A stretch of 64,000 bases of DNA. It comes from Cephalopachus bancanus (taxonomy: Eukaryota > Chordata > Mammalia > Primates > Tarsiidae). Location of the stretch: assembly GCA_027257055.1 (NCBI GenBank), contig JAPVLO010000074.1, positions 3,239,001 to 3,303,000 of the forward strand. The letters run 5' to 3'. The position numbers and the translations under genes were made by a program. The notes under the pieces are model-generated. The model was given only the letters and a program-made list of their open reading frames with translations. It was not told where the DNA came from and searched no databases. Positions 1 through 11,259 of the stretch are shown in pieces (position 1 is the stretch's first letter; each line of letters opens with the position of its first letter).

Positions 1-213
1 ACCTCTCACACTGCTCTTCCCTCAGCTAATTTTTGTCACGCTGCATTTATGTTCTCTAAAACATACCAAGTCCATTCTTGCCTCAGGGAATACTTGCTTT
101 CTTTTCTGCCTTGAATATACTTCCTGATATTTTATAATGGCTTAGCTCTTCACATTATTCATGTCTCTTCTCAAATGTCACCTCCCCAGAAAGGTTTTCC
201 TGAAACAATTTGA
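1..213 (+). repeat. L2 3'-region fragment, upstream half
   Basis: The stretch near 160-205 (CTTCTCAAATGTCACCTCC, then an AAAGGTTTTCCTGA-type run) matches the well-known 3' untranslated region of the ancient LINE L2 in sense orientation. The rest of the same L2 3' end resumes near 776, so the element is split by about 560 bp. Assignment is from memory of the consensus; boundaries are approximate. Confidence 0.6.
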
Positions 214-775
214 AACAATATGATCATTTGCCAAGCAAAAATTACACCAGACAAAGTTAAGTGGGCTAGAAAGACGTCATTTAAGCTTATTGAAAAAGGA
301 GAAAGAGACCACAACCCGAATCTGAACTCAACTCCCCTGAAGCAAAAGAAGTAGAATTTTTAAGAGCTGGAGTAAGAAGGAGCTCATAGGCCATCTGTGT
401 TTGCTAATTGACTTTACCAAAAGAAAGAGTAAACTTTCTCCCATCTTCATGATAGTAGGTCATTTGATAACTTGGAGCAAGGTGCTCACCTTAGTTAGGC
501 TCTTACCATTTCATAAAGTCTGGAAGGTAAGGCTTCCATCATTCTTGATAGTTACATTTCACAGAGTTGGCTCTAAGGTAATCAAGAAAGGTGTTTAGAG
601 ATCTAAAACTGGTACGAGGACTTTTAAAGTGATTTACATCTAAAAGAAGCAGATAAAGAGTATACAACTATAAGCTTTCTAAAGCAAATGTTCTAAGAAA
701 AGGGAGAGATCGGGTGTGTAATGAGTCACAAACAATGCTGTCTAAAGTCTAGATAAACTGAAAACATTAAGACTA
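214..775. other. Unidentified segment splitting an L2
   Basis: This sequence interrupts the L2 3' end and matches no family I can name. It could be a solitary LTR of an old retrovirus-like element or simply diverged single-copy DNA. It holds the first copy of a 63-bp exact direct repeat (582-644). I see no coding potential beyond a chance 65-codon open frame. Confidence 0.3.
582..644 (+). repeat. 63-bp exact direct repeat, copy A
   Basis: Identical base for base to 1070-1132 (offset 488 bp). It begins TCAAGAAAGGTG and ends GATTTACATCTAAA. Flanking sequence is unrelated on both sides. No poly-A or transposon termini mark either copy. Confidence 0.95.
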
Positions 776-995
776 TTTTGCTAACACTTTCCCCTCTCAT
801 TTTATTCCCTTACTCAACTTTATTTTATTTTTTTCTTTTGACTTGATTATAACTATTTTTTTCCCAATAGACCGTAAGCTTTATAATGGCAGCAATTTTA
901 TCAATAGGATTCCAAATCACAGTCTTAAAATCTAGATCTATTCCTAGCACACAGTAAGTAAATATTTAATAATTTTTAAAATGAATGATCATGAC
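776..995 (+). repeat. L2 3'-end fragment, downstream half
   Basis: The run TAGACCGTAAGCTTTATAATG, followed by CTAGCACACAGTAAGTA and an AAATATTTAATAA/AATGAATGA-type end, is the terminal part of an L2 in sense orientation. It continues the fragment that ends near 213. Confidence 0.65.
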
Positions 996-2261
996 ACTGA
1001 ACAATCAACTTAGTACAAAGCACAATGAGTTGGAAAAATGTGAATCATTAAGGTTTTACAAAATGTATGTCAAGAAAGGTGTTTAGAGATCTAAAACTGG
1101 TACGAGGACTTTTAAAGTGATTTACATCTAAATTAAAGTTAAATGTTAATTGACAAGTTTGAGGATAAGAAAATTAACAGAGATGTTTCATTATGATATT
1201 CCCACTATGTATATTTACAGTAAAATACATGAAGTAACACCAGCATTGCAAAATAAACTGCTTCTTTGTTGCAAAATCTCTAAAGCTCAAATGTGGGGTT
1301 TCAAAAAATGTGATGATAATACCAGTCTTTGACCAGATCTTTGGAAAAACGGATTGAGAAAAATAACTGCTATGACTCAGGGTTCTTCAAACTGGCCTGA
1401 AGCAAAAACTCTTGAATTAGTTAACTCTGTTGTGAAATGTACTCCCAGGGAAGAAAAAGAAGAGTGCTTTGTGATGAGTTAATTGCTTAGTCTCATTAGC
1501 TGTCTTCCTTGAGGCTTTAGGACAGGTTTGTATCTCTGCATCACATCTTTGGGGAAAGGAAGGAAGATGAGTTTATCTACCAAGCTTACATAGTGTGATA
1601 GACTTGAGGCCCGGTTAGGTCATGCCCATGAGCTACCTGAGGGACCAGCAGAAGCTTCCTTGGTAGCCCCTAGATTTCTAGAACAGCAAAAGTGGAAACA
1701 AAAGTATATGGGCAGCGTACATTGTTTCTAGAAAATGCCAAAATTGAAATAAAAATAATTTTATAGTTCTGTATATTGGGAATAGTCTACCCTTTGGGCC
1801 ACTCGTGGTTGTTGTTGAACTGTTTATGGCAATCATCTGTCACAGAAGCACCAAAATATATCTCAGTGAATCGACTTGATCTCAGACATACTTCTCTTTA
1901 TTTCTGTGCGGCAAAAAAGAAGCTCATGGCAACCAGAATTGACTATCCCTGCCAGATTTCAACTTTTTAGTTGCCTTTGATTTACTGACAAGAAGATACT
2001 AAAGTAATCAGATAAAACTCATAGCTTTCATTTCAATGGAACCTTACAGAAGCTTTCTCTGCATGGAAACTAGAACCGCTAACTCATATAATTAAAGATA
2101 GTGGAATGAGAAATCAAATTCCATAATTGGGTACCCAAAAATGGTGGTAATAAGACCCAGATCTACTGACATCTTTAGGTTCCTGACCTATATATTCTAG
2201 ATATTGGGAATATAATGCTTTATATCAGTCATTGGATTGTTGCAGACGACCTCATGATAGC
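996..2261. other. No recognised element except repeat copy B
   Basis: AT-rich DNA in which I recognise no gene, RNA or repeat family, apart from the exact 63-bp copy at 1070-1132. Short open frames at 1150-1332 and 1776-1970 have no motif and look like chance. Confidence 0.5.
1070..1132 (+). repeat. 63-bp exact direct repeat, copy B
   Basis: Exact copy of 582-644 in the same orientation, lying about 75 bp beyond the end of the L2. No mismatch in 63 positions, so the duplication is recent compared with the heavily mutated repeats around it. Confidence 0.95.
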
Positions 2262-2640
2262 ATATTTGTCTGTTCAGGCTGCCATGACTTAATGTCATAG
2301 ACTCAGTGGCTTAAATAACAAAAATTTATTTCTCACAATTCTGTAACTAGGAAGTCTAAGATGAAGTCATCATGATAGCTAATTCTGTTTCCAGTGAGGG
2401 CTTTCTTTCTGGCTTGCAGATGGTCACTTTCTGGCTGTGTCCTCATGTGATAGTAAGAGAGAGAATGAGCTCCCTAGTATCTTTACTTATAAGGATACCA
2501 ATCCTATCAAATTATAGCCCTATCATTATAACCTCATTTAACCTTAATTATTTCTTTAAAGGCTATTTTTCAAATATAGTCACATTAATGTGTTAGGGCT
2601 TTAAAATATCACTTTTGAACGTACCCCATTAAGGTCATAA
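2262..2640 (-). repeat. MLT1-like solitary LTR (ERVL-MaLR)
   Basis: On the plus strand it reads TCTGTTCAGGCTGCCATGACTT, then AAAATTTATTTCTCACAATT, GGCTGTGTCCTCATGTGA and TATAAGGATACCAATCC. This is the reverse complement of MLT1-family LTRs, with the AATAAA-type poly-A region lying in the AAATTTATTT run. No internal region or partner LTR is seen, so it is a solo LTR. The subfamily name is uncertain. Confidence 0.7.
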
Positions 2641-2945
2641 AAAATAGTAGCCTCAATCTAGAAGACATTTTCTATTCAGACTGTGTGCTTGTAGCTAATG
2701 GAACACATGGTAAGACCAGCGAATTCCATGGACATTTGCCAAAAAGCAGTATCACTGCTTTTTACCAGATCACCACTAACCTGTACTTTATCACAATTAA
2801 TCATAAGTGAAACTTTAGTAATTATGAAGTTTAAGACAATGACAATATTGTTTTCAGATTTCTTGGTAAACTCCAAAAGTCCATCCTGATTTTATGCTTT
2901 CCCAGCTAGCTTTTGCTACTAAACCTCTTAACCTGAGAACCTTAG

Positions 2946-3255
2946 AAAATAGGGCTACCAGGGCTCAGTGGCCCAGCCTGTAATCCCAGTGTTTTGGAAG
3001 GCTGAGGTGAGTGGATTGCCTGAGCCCACGGGTTCGAGACCCGCCTGGGCAAGTTGGTGAGACCTCATCTCTACCATAAATCAAAAATCAGCTGGGCATG
3101 GTAGCGCGCGCCTGTAGTTCCATCTACTTGGAAGGTTGAGGCAGAAGGATCCCCGGAGCCCAGCAGGTCGAGGCTGCGGTGACCGGGAGCAGCCACTGCA
3201 CTCCAGTCTGGGTAACAGAGTGAGACTCCAACTAAAAAAAAAACAAAACAGGGCT
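2946..3255 (+). mobile_element. Full-length dimeric Alu with target-site duplication
   Basis: A 7SL-derived dimeric SINE in sense orientation (body about 2957-3244). It has a left arm with the pol III B box GGTTCGAGACC, the A-rich linker CCATAAATCAAAAATC, a right arm ending CACTGCACTCCAGTCTGGGT, and a short A tail. It is flanked by AAAATAGGGCT (2946-2956) and AAAACAGGGCT (3245-3255), an 11-bp target duplication with one mismatch. It belongs to the same lineage-specific subfamily as the other Alus in the window. Confidence 0.92.
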
Positions 3256-6200
3256 GGGTGTTATAGCTTATGAGCCAATATTCTTGGGGAGTGCAACCCC
3301 AAGGGGAAAAATCTGAGACAATTAAGGAGGAAAAATATATACAGGAACGTGTATTACCAAGTTTCATTAAAAATTGATTATTTCAGCCTAAATAAATGTC
3401 TTCAGAGAGCCCGTATAAACCTATTGTATCTGAACCATGCCTTGTGGGCAGACTAGGAGGGCAGAAGAAGCAATCCAACATCTCTTCTTGCTTCTGGTAT
3501 AAATTCACTGAATGAGGACAGTGGCAGTTTAGTGTCTTGGCAGAAACAGGGGACCCCAACTTGATGGTGAGGTATGGGTGTGGAGCAGTGACAGAGGCAC
3601 ACCAGCAACACCTCCAGTTTTTGCCAGGGCTGCTCCAACCAGAAAACATAGCAAATGCATGAGTTATGATATGCATAAGCTAGAACTCATGCAGGTGCAT
3701 TTATGATTTTTCTTATGTTTTATATAAATTAAGGTCTTATGAGCAATATTGCACACCTATTATGCATATGAATTTAGTACCCAATGTCCATCAAAGATTA
3801 GGAGGCAACTTCAAGATGAGAGACAGAGGTGAGCAGAATGACAACAGCAAGAAAATAAGTAAAGGTTATGTGGGGTTAACAAAATCATAGCAGAAAGCAA
3901 AATGAATGGAGAGCCTAGAACATATGTAGGTAAGAACTAGGGTAGAAAAAATTTAATCTGTCTGTGTTTATACTAATACCCAGTAAGATCCATCATTTGT
4001 ATATCACAGATGGCTAAGAGTGCTCCTTCAGTCACTATTTGGAGTGAAACTTGCATCATTTTTATAATTATTTCAAGCAATAGAATATGTAAAATAACAA
4101 CATAAAATATGTCATAATAATTAAAATAAATTATCTGCAGCATATTGTTTTAGTTTTCAGTCTTAGAGACTTTAAATAATATAAAAATAGTGAGTATAGT
4201 CACTATCAGGTAACACTTTCCTGCTTGATAGAACCATAGTATGCACTAAGCAGAATATATAAATAAGAATAATATTTTTATTCTAGAATAGCAATCAAGT
4301 TGTTAATTAGTAATGTTTAATGATCACACATTGCATGTGATTTTGTGTAAAGAGAAAGCCTTAAAAAGATGAAGGGGAAGGTTTGTAAGTAATCCACGCA
4401 TAGAAACTACTTGAAAGCTCATGCCATATGCCAGTGAGTAAAAATGATATGGTATTTCTAATCTTAGCAACTGCAATCAGACCCCAATTTAACAAAATGA
4501 AAATGTTCATGGATAAAACACAAATGGCTCTTATAATTTTGAATACAAAACCATGATATCAGTTCTAACAACAACATATTTCTTCCCAGGTCTTACAGCA
4601 ACTTATAGTTGAAAACACAATTCAGGTCCTTCTAACATTTCAAATAATAAACACGCTTGACTTGGGTTTAAGGCATACGCACTTTATAGGATACAAATTC
4701 TGTCCTTGAGACTTAATTTGCTTATCTTCGTGTATATGTTTTGAGTATAACGGAGAAGATGAGAATTTACATCTAACTTTTTAACTGGAACTTTTCTCCC
4801 TAGCTTTAAGACAATATCTATCAATCACATGCCAAAAGCACTTTATAAAGAGACTAAAGAAAAGGAACTAGTTTCTGAATTATTTAGTCCTTGTCACTCT
4901 ACACCTGACAGTATCTTTATATTACCCTTCTTTGTATAATTTGTGCATATAGAAGTTACTTTGTCCTCAGATGTTAGAAGACAATAGGACAGAAAGAATA
5001 TACGCTTCCCACACAACTGTGTTGGGAAATTAAGCAAAAGAACAGGAAAAAAAATGTGTTTTTATTCTCATTTCTGGAGTTTTACTTGGATGTGTTTCAC
5101 TCTCTGTCAAGCACTCCAATCCTACCTTAAAACGCCCCATAAAAATGTGTTCATAGAACAGACATTTGACAAAAAAGAGTGGCCAGGCTGCCATCCCGTG
5201 ATAAATTTCTGTTAGGCTTTACAATACCAAGAGCATCATGTGTTGCATTCCTCTGAAACAACCCAAATGGCAGCCTGTAGCGGGGCAGTCTGACTTCCAG
5301 GCATTCTTGCTGAGTCTGGGCATTCACCAAGTTGTCTCGCTCCACAGGAAGCTTGATTGATGGTGACTTCGCTTGTCTCCAGCAGAGAAATCCACATTTT
5401 ACTAGTCTATGGAGGACCATTCAGACATGTAATTGTCCATTCAATATTTCAAGTAATGTTTTACTGTAAGTTTTGACTTATTATTAACTCCTTCAGTTTC
5501 ATTAAGGTAGAAAATAAGATAATTAAAAGGTCCTTTGGAAGAAAGATCTGTTGCTTTTACATCAGCAAATACTTTGAGCCCTCTACAATTGGATATTCCT
5601 AAATATATTGCTGTTTCATTTCAGAATGTTAATCTAGAACCAAATACCTCTTATGATCTCTATCTTAGTAAGAAAACATATGTATTATTGAGTCAGTAAA
5701 TGAATCTTTATAATGCCAATGATGGAATAAAACATTTTTCTGCAAAAAAAAATGTGCATGGGCTCAACTTTATATTCTTTAATCTTCTCATTAAGCTCAA
5801 CCATAAGAGAGCTATTTGCTCATAAATTCTCATGTTATATTGTTGAGGATACTTCTTTCTCTTTCACAAGCTGTCTGAGGTAGTGGTGTTGTCAACAACA
5901 GACTCCTTTTCCACTCTGGCATTGTTTATAGTCAATAAGGAGCTACCACGTTCCATAATTTATCAAAATAAAAAAAAATGAAGCTTAAAAAGAAACCTCA
6001 AATTCTCTGTTCAGAAAAGTAGGGACCCAAATATATCAGCATTCATAAATTTCCTATCCCTTTTAGCTTACCCTGGCTCTCCTGCAGAAGAAAATCTGAT
6101 AACACATCTGGAAACATTACTAGAAAATTATAAAAGCGGTGAAATATATTTTAATGCTACTTTTTCTTAACCATTAATAAAGCATCTTATTAAATGGGAG

Positions 6201-7554
6201 TAAGAAGGTGGAGTTATTAATTTTCATTTTGGCAACTACTTAAAATATTCCACCTATTTCAGAAGAGTAAATAAGAAGGAAATAGAGCTAGGATTTTCTT
6301 TTCTTTTTTTTTTTTTTCTTTTTGATCTAGCATATATGAGAAAAATATATACAGAGAAACCTGGAAAGATTTCCTTCACCTCTAAAATGGCTATGCAATA
6401 AGACTAACTGCCATTTACAGAAACAAAAAAGCATAAATTCCCTTAAGCATGCAGAAAAGGTACAAAAATCCACAGGTTTTTTTGTTTTTTTTTGGTTTGG
6501 GTCATTTTCAGCTTGCAGTCTTGCTCTAAATAACAAACACAGTGTGTGTTTCACAGTGCTAACATTTTAAACTGCACGCTTCCAAATCAGATTAGAGTTG
6601 CAAATGGTAAAATGGCTTTAGCACTTGGAAAGTTCTTTGATTTGAAATTTTGTCTAGCACTGAACATGCTGGTGAACAAAATAAATATTAAACCTTCATC
6701 AGTAAAGGAACAGAAATGCCAAATTAGCACTTGGATAATTTTAATCAAGCAAAATATGATTACCTTAATTAGATAAAACTGCCATTTCAGCCAAACTTTA
6801 TTCCTAATATTTTGTAAAGATTTTGCCAATACAATTTTGGAAAGACTAATACATCAACTTCCTATTCTATTTTCACTTTACTTTTTTTGCAATGCAACAT
6901 TTAACCCAGTAAATATCCTAGTAAGAATTTACTTTTATTTAGTTTATGAAACAATACAAAATAGTATGCAAACACAAATTATAGAGTGAAAATATATGTC
7001 CATCTATTCCTATGTGTCTCAAGAGACTAAGCGGGGAATGATTTGATCAAATCAGTTTTGTAGCAGCAGATCTTATTTAGCTTCTAAAAATGTTTGTAAC
7101 ATTTTATAGTACATGCCTAAATTATTAAATAAAAATAGACAAACCTTTCAGAGTAAAGTTGTTAGCCTCTAATAAACATTTTTGAGTTGTATGTCAAAAT
7201 TTGAGTTTCACAGTGTGTCTAAATTCAAACTGTGAATAAAAATAATACACTCTCAATGTTTTGGCAAATGTACTGCACTCCACATCAGACAGTGGTTCAT
7301 GACAATCCACTCTCACAGATTTATGTAGCTTGAAAGTTTCTTTCCAAATGCAAATAACCATGTGGCTAAATTTAACAGTAAAATGATCTTCCTCATTATC
7401 ATGGAGAGGGGAAAAAAAAACAAGTTTAATATTTAAATTATTTGAATCAGTGATATCAGTATTATCAAACATCTCTATGGCAAATATGTATTAAATGTGG
7501 ACTCTGCAGAGGCAAGGGATTGCAGAGGAATTTTTTGTTTGTTTTTGTTTTAAA
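3256..7554. other. 4.3 kb with no recognised gene or repeat
   Basis: Mostly AT-rich single-copy-looking DNA. Visible items are a T run at 6297-6317 and a T-rich stretch near 7530-7560. A slightly GC-richer 270-bp patch at about 5155-5425 has an 89-codon minus-strand open frame (5151-5420) with no motif I recognise. The segment 3256-3700 also looks less AT-rich and may be an old LTR, but I cannot name it. Confidence 0.45.
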
Positions 7555-7665
7555 ATAATTTATTTATTTATCTACTCCTGCTGAATTACAAACATTTTTG
7601 GGCAGGGGGTGTTTGCCTCCACATCTTTGAATCACCTGTTTCTAGCACAATGTCTGCCACACCCC
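7555..7665 (+). repeat. L2 3'-end fragment
   Basis: The order ATTACAAACATTTTTGGGCAGGGG, TTTGCCTCCACATCTTTGAATC and TTTCTAGCACAATGTCTGCCA follows the L2 3' end in sense orientation (gene-end phrase with GGGCAGGG and CTAGCACA). Diverged; edges approximate. Confidence 0.5.
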
Positions 7666-7674
7666 CAAAATACA

Positions 7675-8579
7675 GAATATATGTTTTCCCGATCAGTGCA
7701 TGGAGCATTTTCCAATATAAACCACATGTTAGCCACAAAACAAGTGTCAATAAATTCACAATAACATAAATCATATCAAGTATCTTCTCAGAGCACAGTT
7801 GAATAAAACTAGAAATCAACTCCAAAAAACCCCTCCTAACTCAACAAACACATGAAAATGAAACAATCTGTTTCTGAAAGACCTTTGAGTTAACAATGAA
7901 ATCAAGATGGAAGTTAAAGAAAATGTGAAATGCATGAAATTACAAAAGTTACCAAAGACTCTGGGATAAAGCAAAAAGTGTTATAAAATAAATAGTGCTG
8001 GGAAAATTGGATGACCATGTGCTATCCAATGAAACTGAATTCCAATCTCTCACCATATACAAAAATTAACTCAAGATATATTTAAAGACTTAAATACAAG
8101 ATCTGAAGCCATAAAAGTTCTAGAAGAAAACGTAAGAAAATATGTTCTAGCTATTGGCTGAGGCAAAGAAATTATGTCTATACCCCCAAAAGCAAATGTA
8201 ATAAAAACAAATTAAGTGGCTCTTAATTAAACTAAAAAGCTTCTATACAGAAAAAGAAATAATCAACAGAATAAACAGGCAACCTATAGAATGGGAGAAA
8301 AATATTCACAAAGTATATATCCAACAGGGGTCTAATATACAGAATCTACAAAGAACTAAAAAATATCAGCAAAAAAATCAAACAGAAATAAACACAAATA
8401 ACTCCGTTGAAAAGTAAGCAAATAATATAGCAAACATTTCTTAAAATAAGATAAACAAATGACCAAAAAAATATTTCAAAATGCTCAACATCACTAATCA
8501 TCAGAAAAAGGAAAATAAAGCCACAATGAGATGCCACCTTACACCAGTCAATTGGTCATTATTTAAAATACAAAAAAAC
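7675..8579 (+). mobile_element. Old L1M ORF2 fragment, upstream half of a split copy
   Basis: The first 250 bp match the end of the L1 ORF2 endonuclease region (CATGGAGCATTTTCCAATAT, ACCACATGTTAGCCACAAAAC). At about 7960 the sequence jumps roughly 2 kb further along ORF2, to TAGTGCTGGGAAAATTGGAT and the C-terminal region (ATCACTAATCATCAG). The reverse transcriptase core is therefore deleted. The element stops at 8579 and resumes at 15447, interrupted by a full-length younger L1. No long frame is open; it is a dead ancient copy. Confidence 0.85.
8565..8579 (+). repeat. Left target-site duplication of L1-A
   Basis: AAAATACAAAAAAAC here and AAAATATCAAAAAAC at 15447-15461 flank L1-A. They lie where the old L1M is cut, so they are the expected 15-bp duplication, slightly diverged. 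Both are A-rich, which weakens the call. Confidence 0.6.
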
Positions 8580-9719
8580 CTCTACTGCTTCCGGTAACAC
8601 AGAAGTCAAGTGCCATTTTTTAAAATCAGCAAAGCCCTTCCCAGGAGGAAGCTGCCAGGAAGGACTGCAGACTCCAGGCTCTGCCTTACCACTGCAGTAT
8701 TTGGCCATACTTAACAGAAGGGATGTGCTCCAGGTTGCCCACCATGAAGTGATGGACTAGATCTCCCTGACCTGTGGGCTAGCTAGGGACTGATCATGAC
8801 CCAGAGGGAATATCCCCAAAGCATAAACTTCAGAGGGACAGGACAGTACTGGGAATCATTTGCCTTACCCTATACCTGGATTCAGCTATGGGACAAAGGG
8901 TATGACCAGAAAAGGATGAGGAAGACCCCTAAAGAGATCAGCAGTGAGTTTGGGACTGATCCAATCCCCTCCTCCCCAGCAATTCTCTGACTATCAGACT
9001 CATGCTGCTGGGGCATGACTGAGAGGGATGAACTCAGGTGGAGCCTGAATGTCAGTCACTATAGGTAGACTGTACTCCAGGATAAGCCTGAATGACCCCT
9101 CTGCTCCAGTATCTGGGGAGGAGACAACCCCGCACCTATCCATCTGAGGAGATCTCCCTGACCACACTAGCATGGAAAAGAAACACTGAAACCTCACCTT
9201 CCCCCAGCACCCCTTCCTCCTTCCCTGGGCCAGACACTGGAGAGATTGTGAATGAGGCCACAACTCCACAGAAGACAGCAAAGAGGCTTATCTGTGAACA
9301 GCTGGGAACATGAGAACGATTACAGAATTTATCACAAGAGGGTGCTGAGTGCCCAGAATAATTTAATTTTTTTTCTTTTGTTCTTTTGGTGTATTTGAAT
9401 GTGCATGTGATGGTTGAATTGGTGTTCCCCTCCTTTTTTGTCTCTTTTTCTATCTTTTTTTCTCCATTTTTTTGTTTTCTGTTTATGTGTGTACCTGAAT
9501 GATTGAATGCTCAACTTTTAGTTTCATTTTGTTGTTGTTGTTATTCTGTTTTTTTAGTTTAATGTATGTGGGAATGTGTGTGTGAGGGTTCAATTTGCAT
9601 TCCCTCCCTTTTTTTCCTCTTTCTTTTTTGTGTTGAGTGTGTGTGTGTGTTTGTTTTCCTGTATTTTGGGGTTTTTTTGGGGGGGAAGGGAGTCTTGTTT
9701 TTTTCTCCCTGCTTTAATT

Positions 9720-9751
<32 letters not shown>

Positions 9752-10171
9752 GATTTCCGCTTTTGCTTTTCTGTGTTGTTTTTTTTTGTCCTTCCTATTT
9801 CATTTGATTTTTCTCTGTTCTCTTCTTTACTGTTACTTTATCTTGGACTCAGGGGTACACACATTTACCTGTTGCATCATCATATAGAAAGGTGGTGGGT
9901 CTCATGGAACCCATACCACAGTCAGTGAACATTGTGAATTGCAAGTAGTTTCTAAATCCTAGCTCCCCATCTTCTACTTATTTGATCTCAGAACTACAAG
10001 AGACAGCAAAGCTTCCCACCCCAGCCCTGTTTTAAAATAGAACAAATTCAGAGCACTGATAAGGGAAGAATAGAGGACCAAGCAAGCCTCAGAAGTTAAA
10101 GCCCCTCCCACTGCCACTGAATAATATAACTGAGGAGAAAAGAAAGAGATTCATCACAAATAAGGAAAAAT
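8580..10171 (+). promoter_or_regulatory. L1-A 5' UTR (internal promoter region)
   Basis: In L1 elements this region holds the internal pol II promoter. Here 8580-9340 is moderately GC-rich. It is followed by an unusual 480-bp T- and GT-rich block (about 9361-9850) containing (GT)12 at 9721-9744 and a G-tract cluster at 9668-9690, then a purine-richer 300 bp leading to ORF1. Open frames in this block, such as 9566-9928, are low-complexity by-products of the T/GT runs. I see no intact transcription-factor array that I can name. Confidence 0.65.
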
Positions 10172-11215
10172 CAATGGAAGAACACAGGTAATCCCCAGTG
10201 TACTAAAGAGACAACACCTGAAAAATCAGACCTAAGAGCCTAAACAATGGAGGTTAACAAGTGACCCCAGAATACAACAGGGATTAGGAAATGGATGGAA
10301 AGAGTGAATAAGACTCAAGAAAGACAACGTACAACACTGAAAGAACTTATAACAGAGATATTGGCCATAAAACCTTCACCCAGGAAACAAATAGATGATG
10401 AGTATGAAAAGCAGAATTAATCAAGCAGAAGCAAGAATCTCAGAGTTTGAAGATCCAAACATGGAATTAACCTGATTGCTAAAAACATAGAAAGAAAACT
10501 CAGAAAGAAAGAACAAAGCCACCAAGAGATGTGCGATTATATCAAGAGGCCAAACCAATACCTAATTGGTATCCCTGAAGAAGAAAGGGAAATGTAAAAC
10601 ACCTTGAAGCAAATATTCCAGGATATTATCCAAGAAAACTTGCCCCATTTCATCAGAGATGTGACCATCCAAATATAAGAGATAAAAAGAACCTCAGCAA
10701 GACATCAAACAAGACCAACCACTATACACATAGTAATTCACCTACATATAGTAGGCATACAAGAAAAAAATTATAAAGGTATCTAGAGAGAAAATTCAGA
10801 CTAACTACTGGGGAATCAGTATAATCAGTGTAATCAGAATAGCAATCAGACCTATCGGCAGAAACACTACAAGCTAGACCAATCAGACCTATCAACAGAA
10901 ACACTACAAGCTAGAAGGAACTGAAGTCCAATTTTTAAAGTTCTCAAAGATAAATAATTTCAACCAATAATTTCCTACACATGCTCAGCTTCATCAGCAT
11001 TGGAGAATTAAAAATCTTCCCAGACATCCAATCCCTAAGAGATCAGACAGTTTCCAGGCCAATTCTACAGGAGATGTTTAAAAAGGTATTAGGCACAGAA
11101 AAAAGAAAAACCATGCAATCCCCCCCCAAAAAAATCAGGAGTACACGGAATCAACAGAGAGTACATCATGACTGCAAATGTGAAAACACACATATACATC
11201 AACACAAAAGTTAAA
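10172..11215 (+). pseudogene. L1-A ORF1 remnant (RNA-binding chaperone, broken)
   Basis: In L1, ORF1 encodes a trimeric coiled-coil/RRM RNA-binding protein that coats the L1 RNA in the cytoplasm. Here the homologous stretch is recognisable (a coiled-coil portion around 10330-10500, and a C-terminal block around 11000-11090 encoding GELKIFPDIQSLR) but is cut by stops and frameshifts. A 37-bp unit is duplicated in tandem at 10843-10879 and 10880-10916, shifting the frame. The start is placed by alignment with L1-D and is approximate. Confidence 0.7.
10843..10916 (+). repeat. 37-bp tandem duplication inside L1-A ORF1
   Basis: Two adjacent copies of a unit that begins CAATCAGACCTATC and ends CTACAAGCTAGA, differing at two bases (TATCGGCAG against TATCAACAG). 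The preceding 40 bp also contains several AATCAG/AATCAGT motifs, as if slippage started there. 37 is not a multiple of three. Confidence 0.9.
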
Positions 11216-11259
11216 TGAAAACAGGTAAAAAGGAAAAAAAACTTTATAGATACCTCATG

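Noticed and set aside
9566..9928. 120-codon plus-strand frame rich in Cys, Val and Phe
   Set aside because: It is a reading of the T/GT-rich low-complexity block of the L1-A 5' UTR, with a second overlapping frame of the same kind; not a membrane protein.
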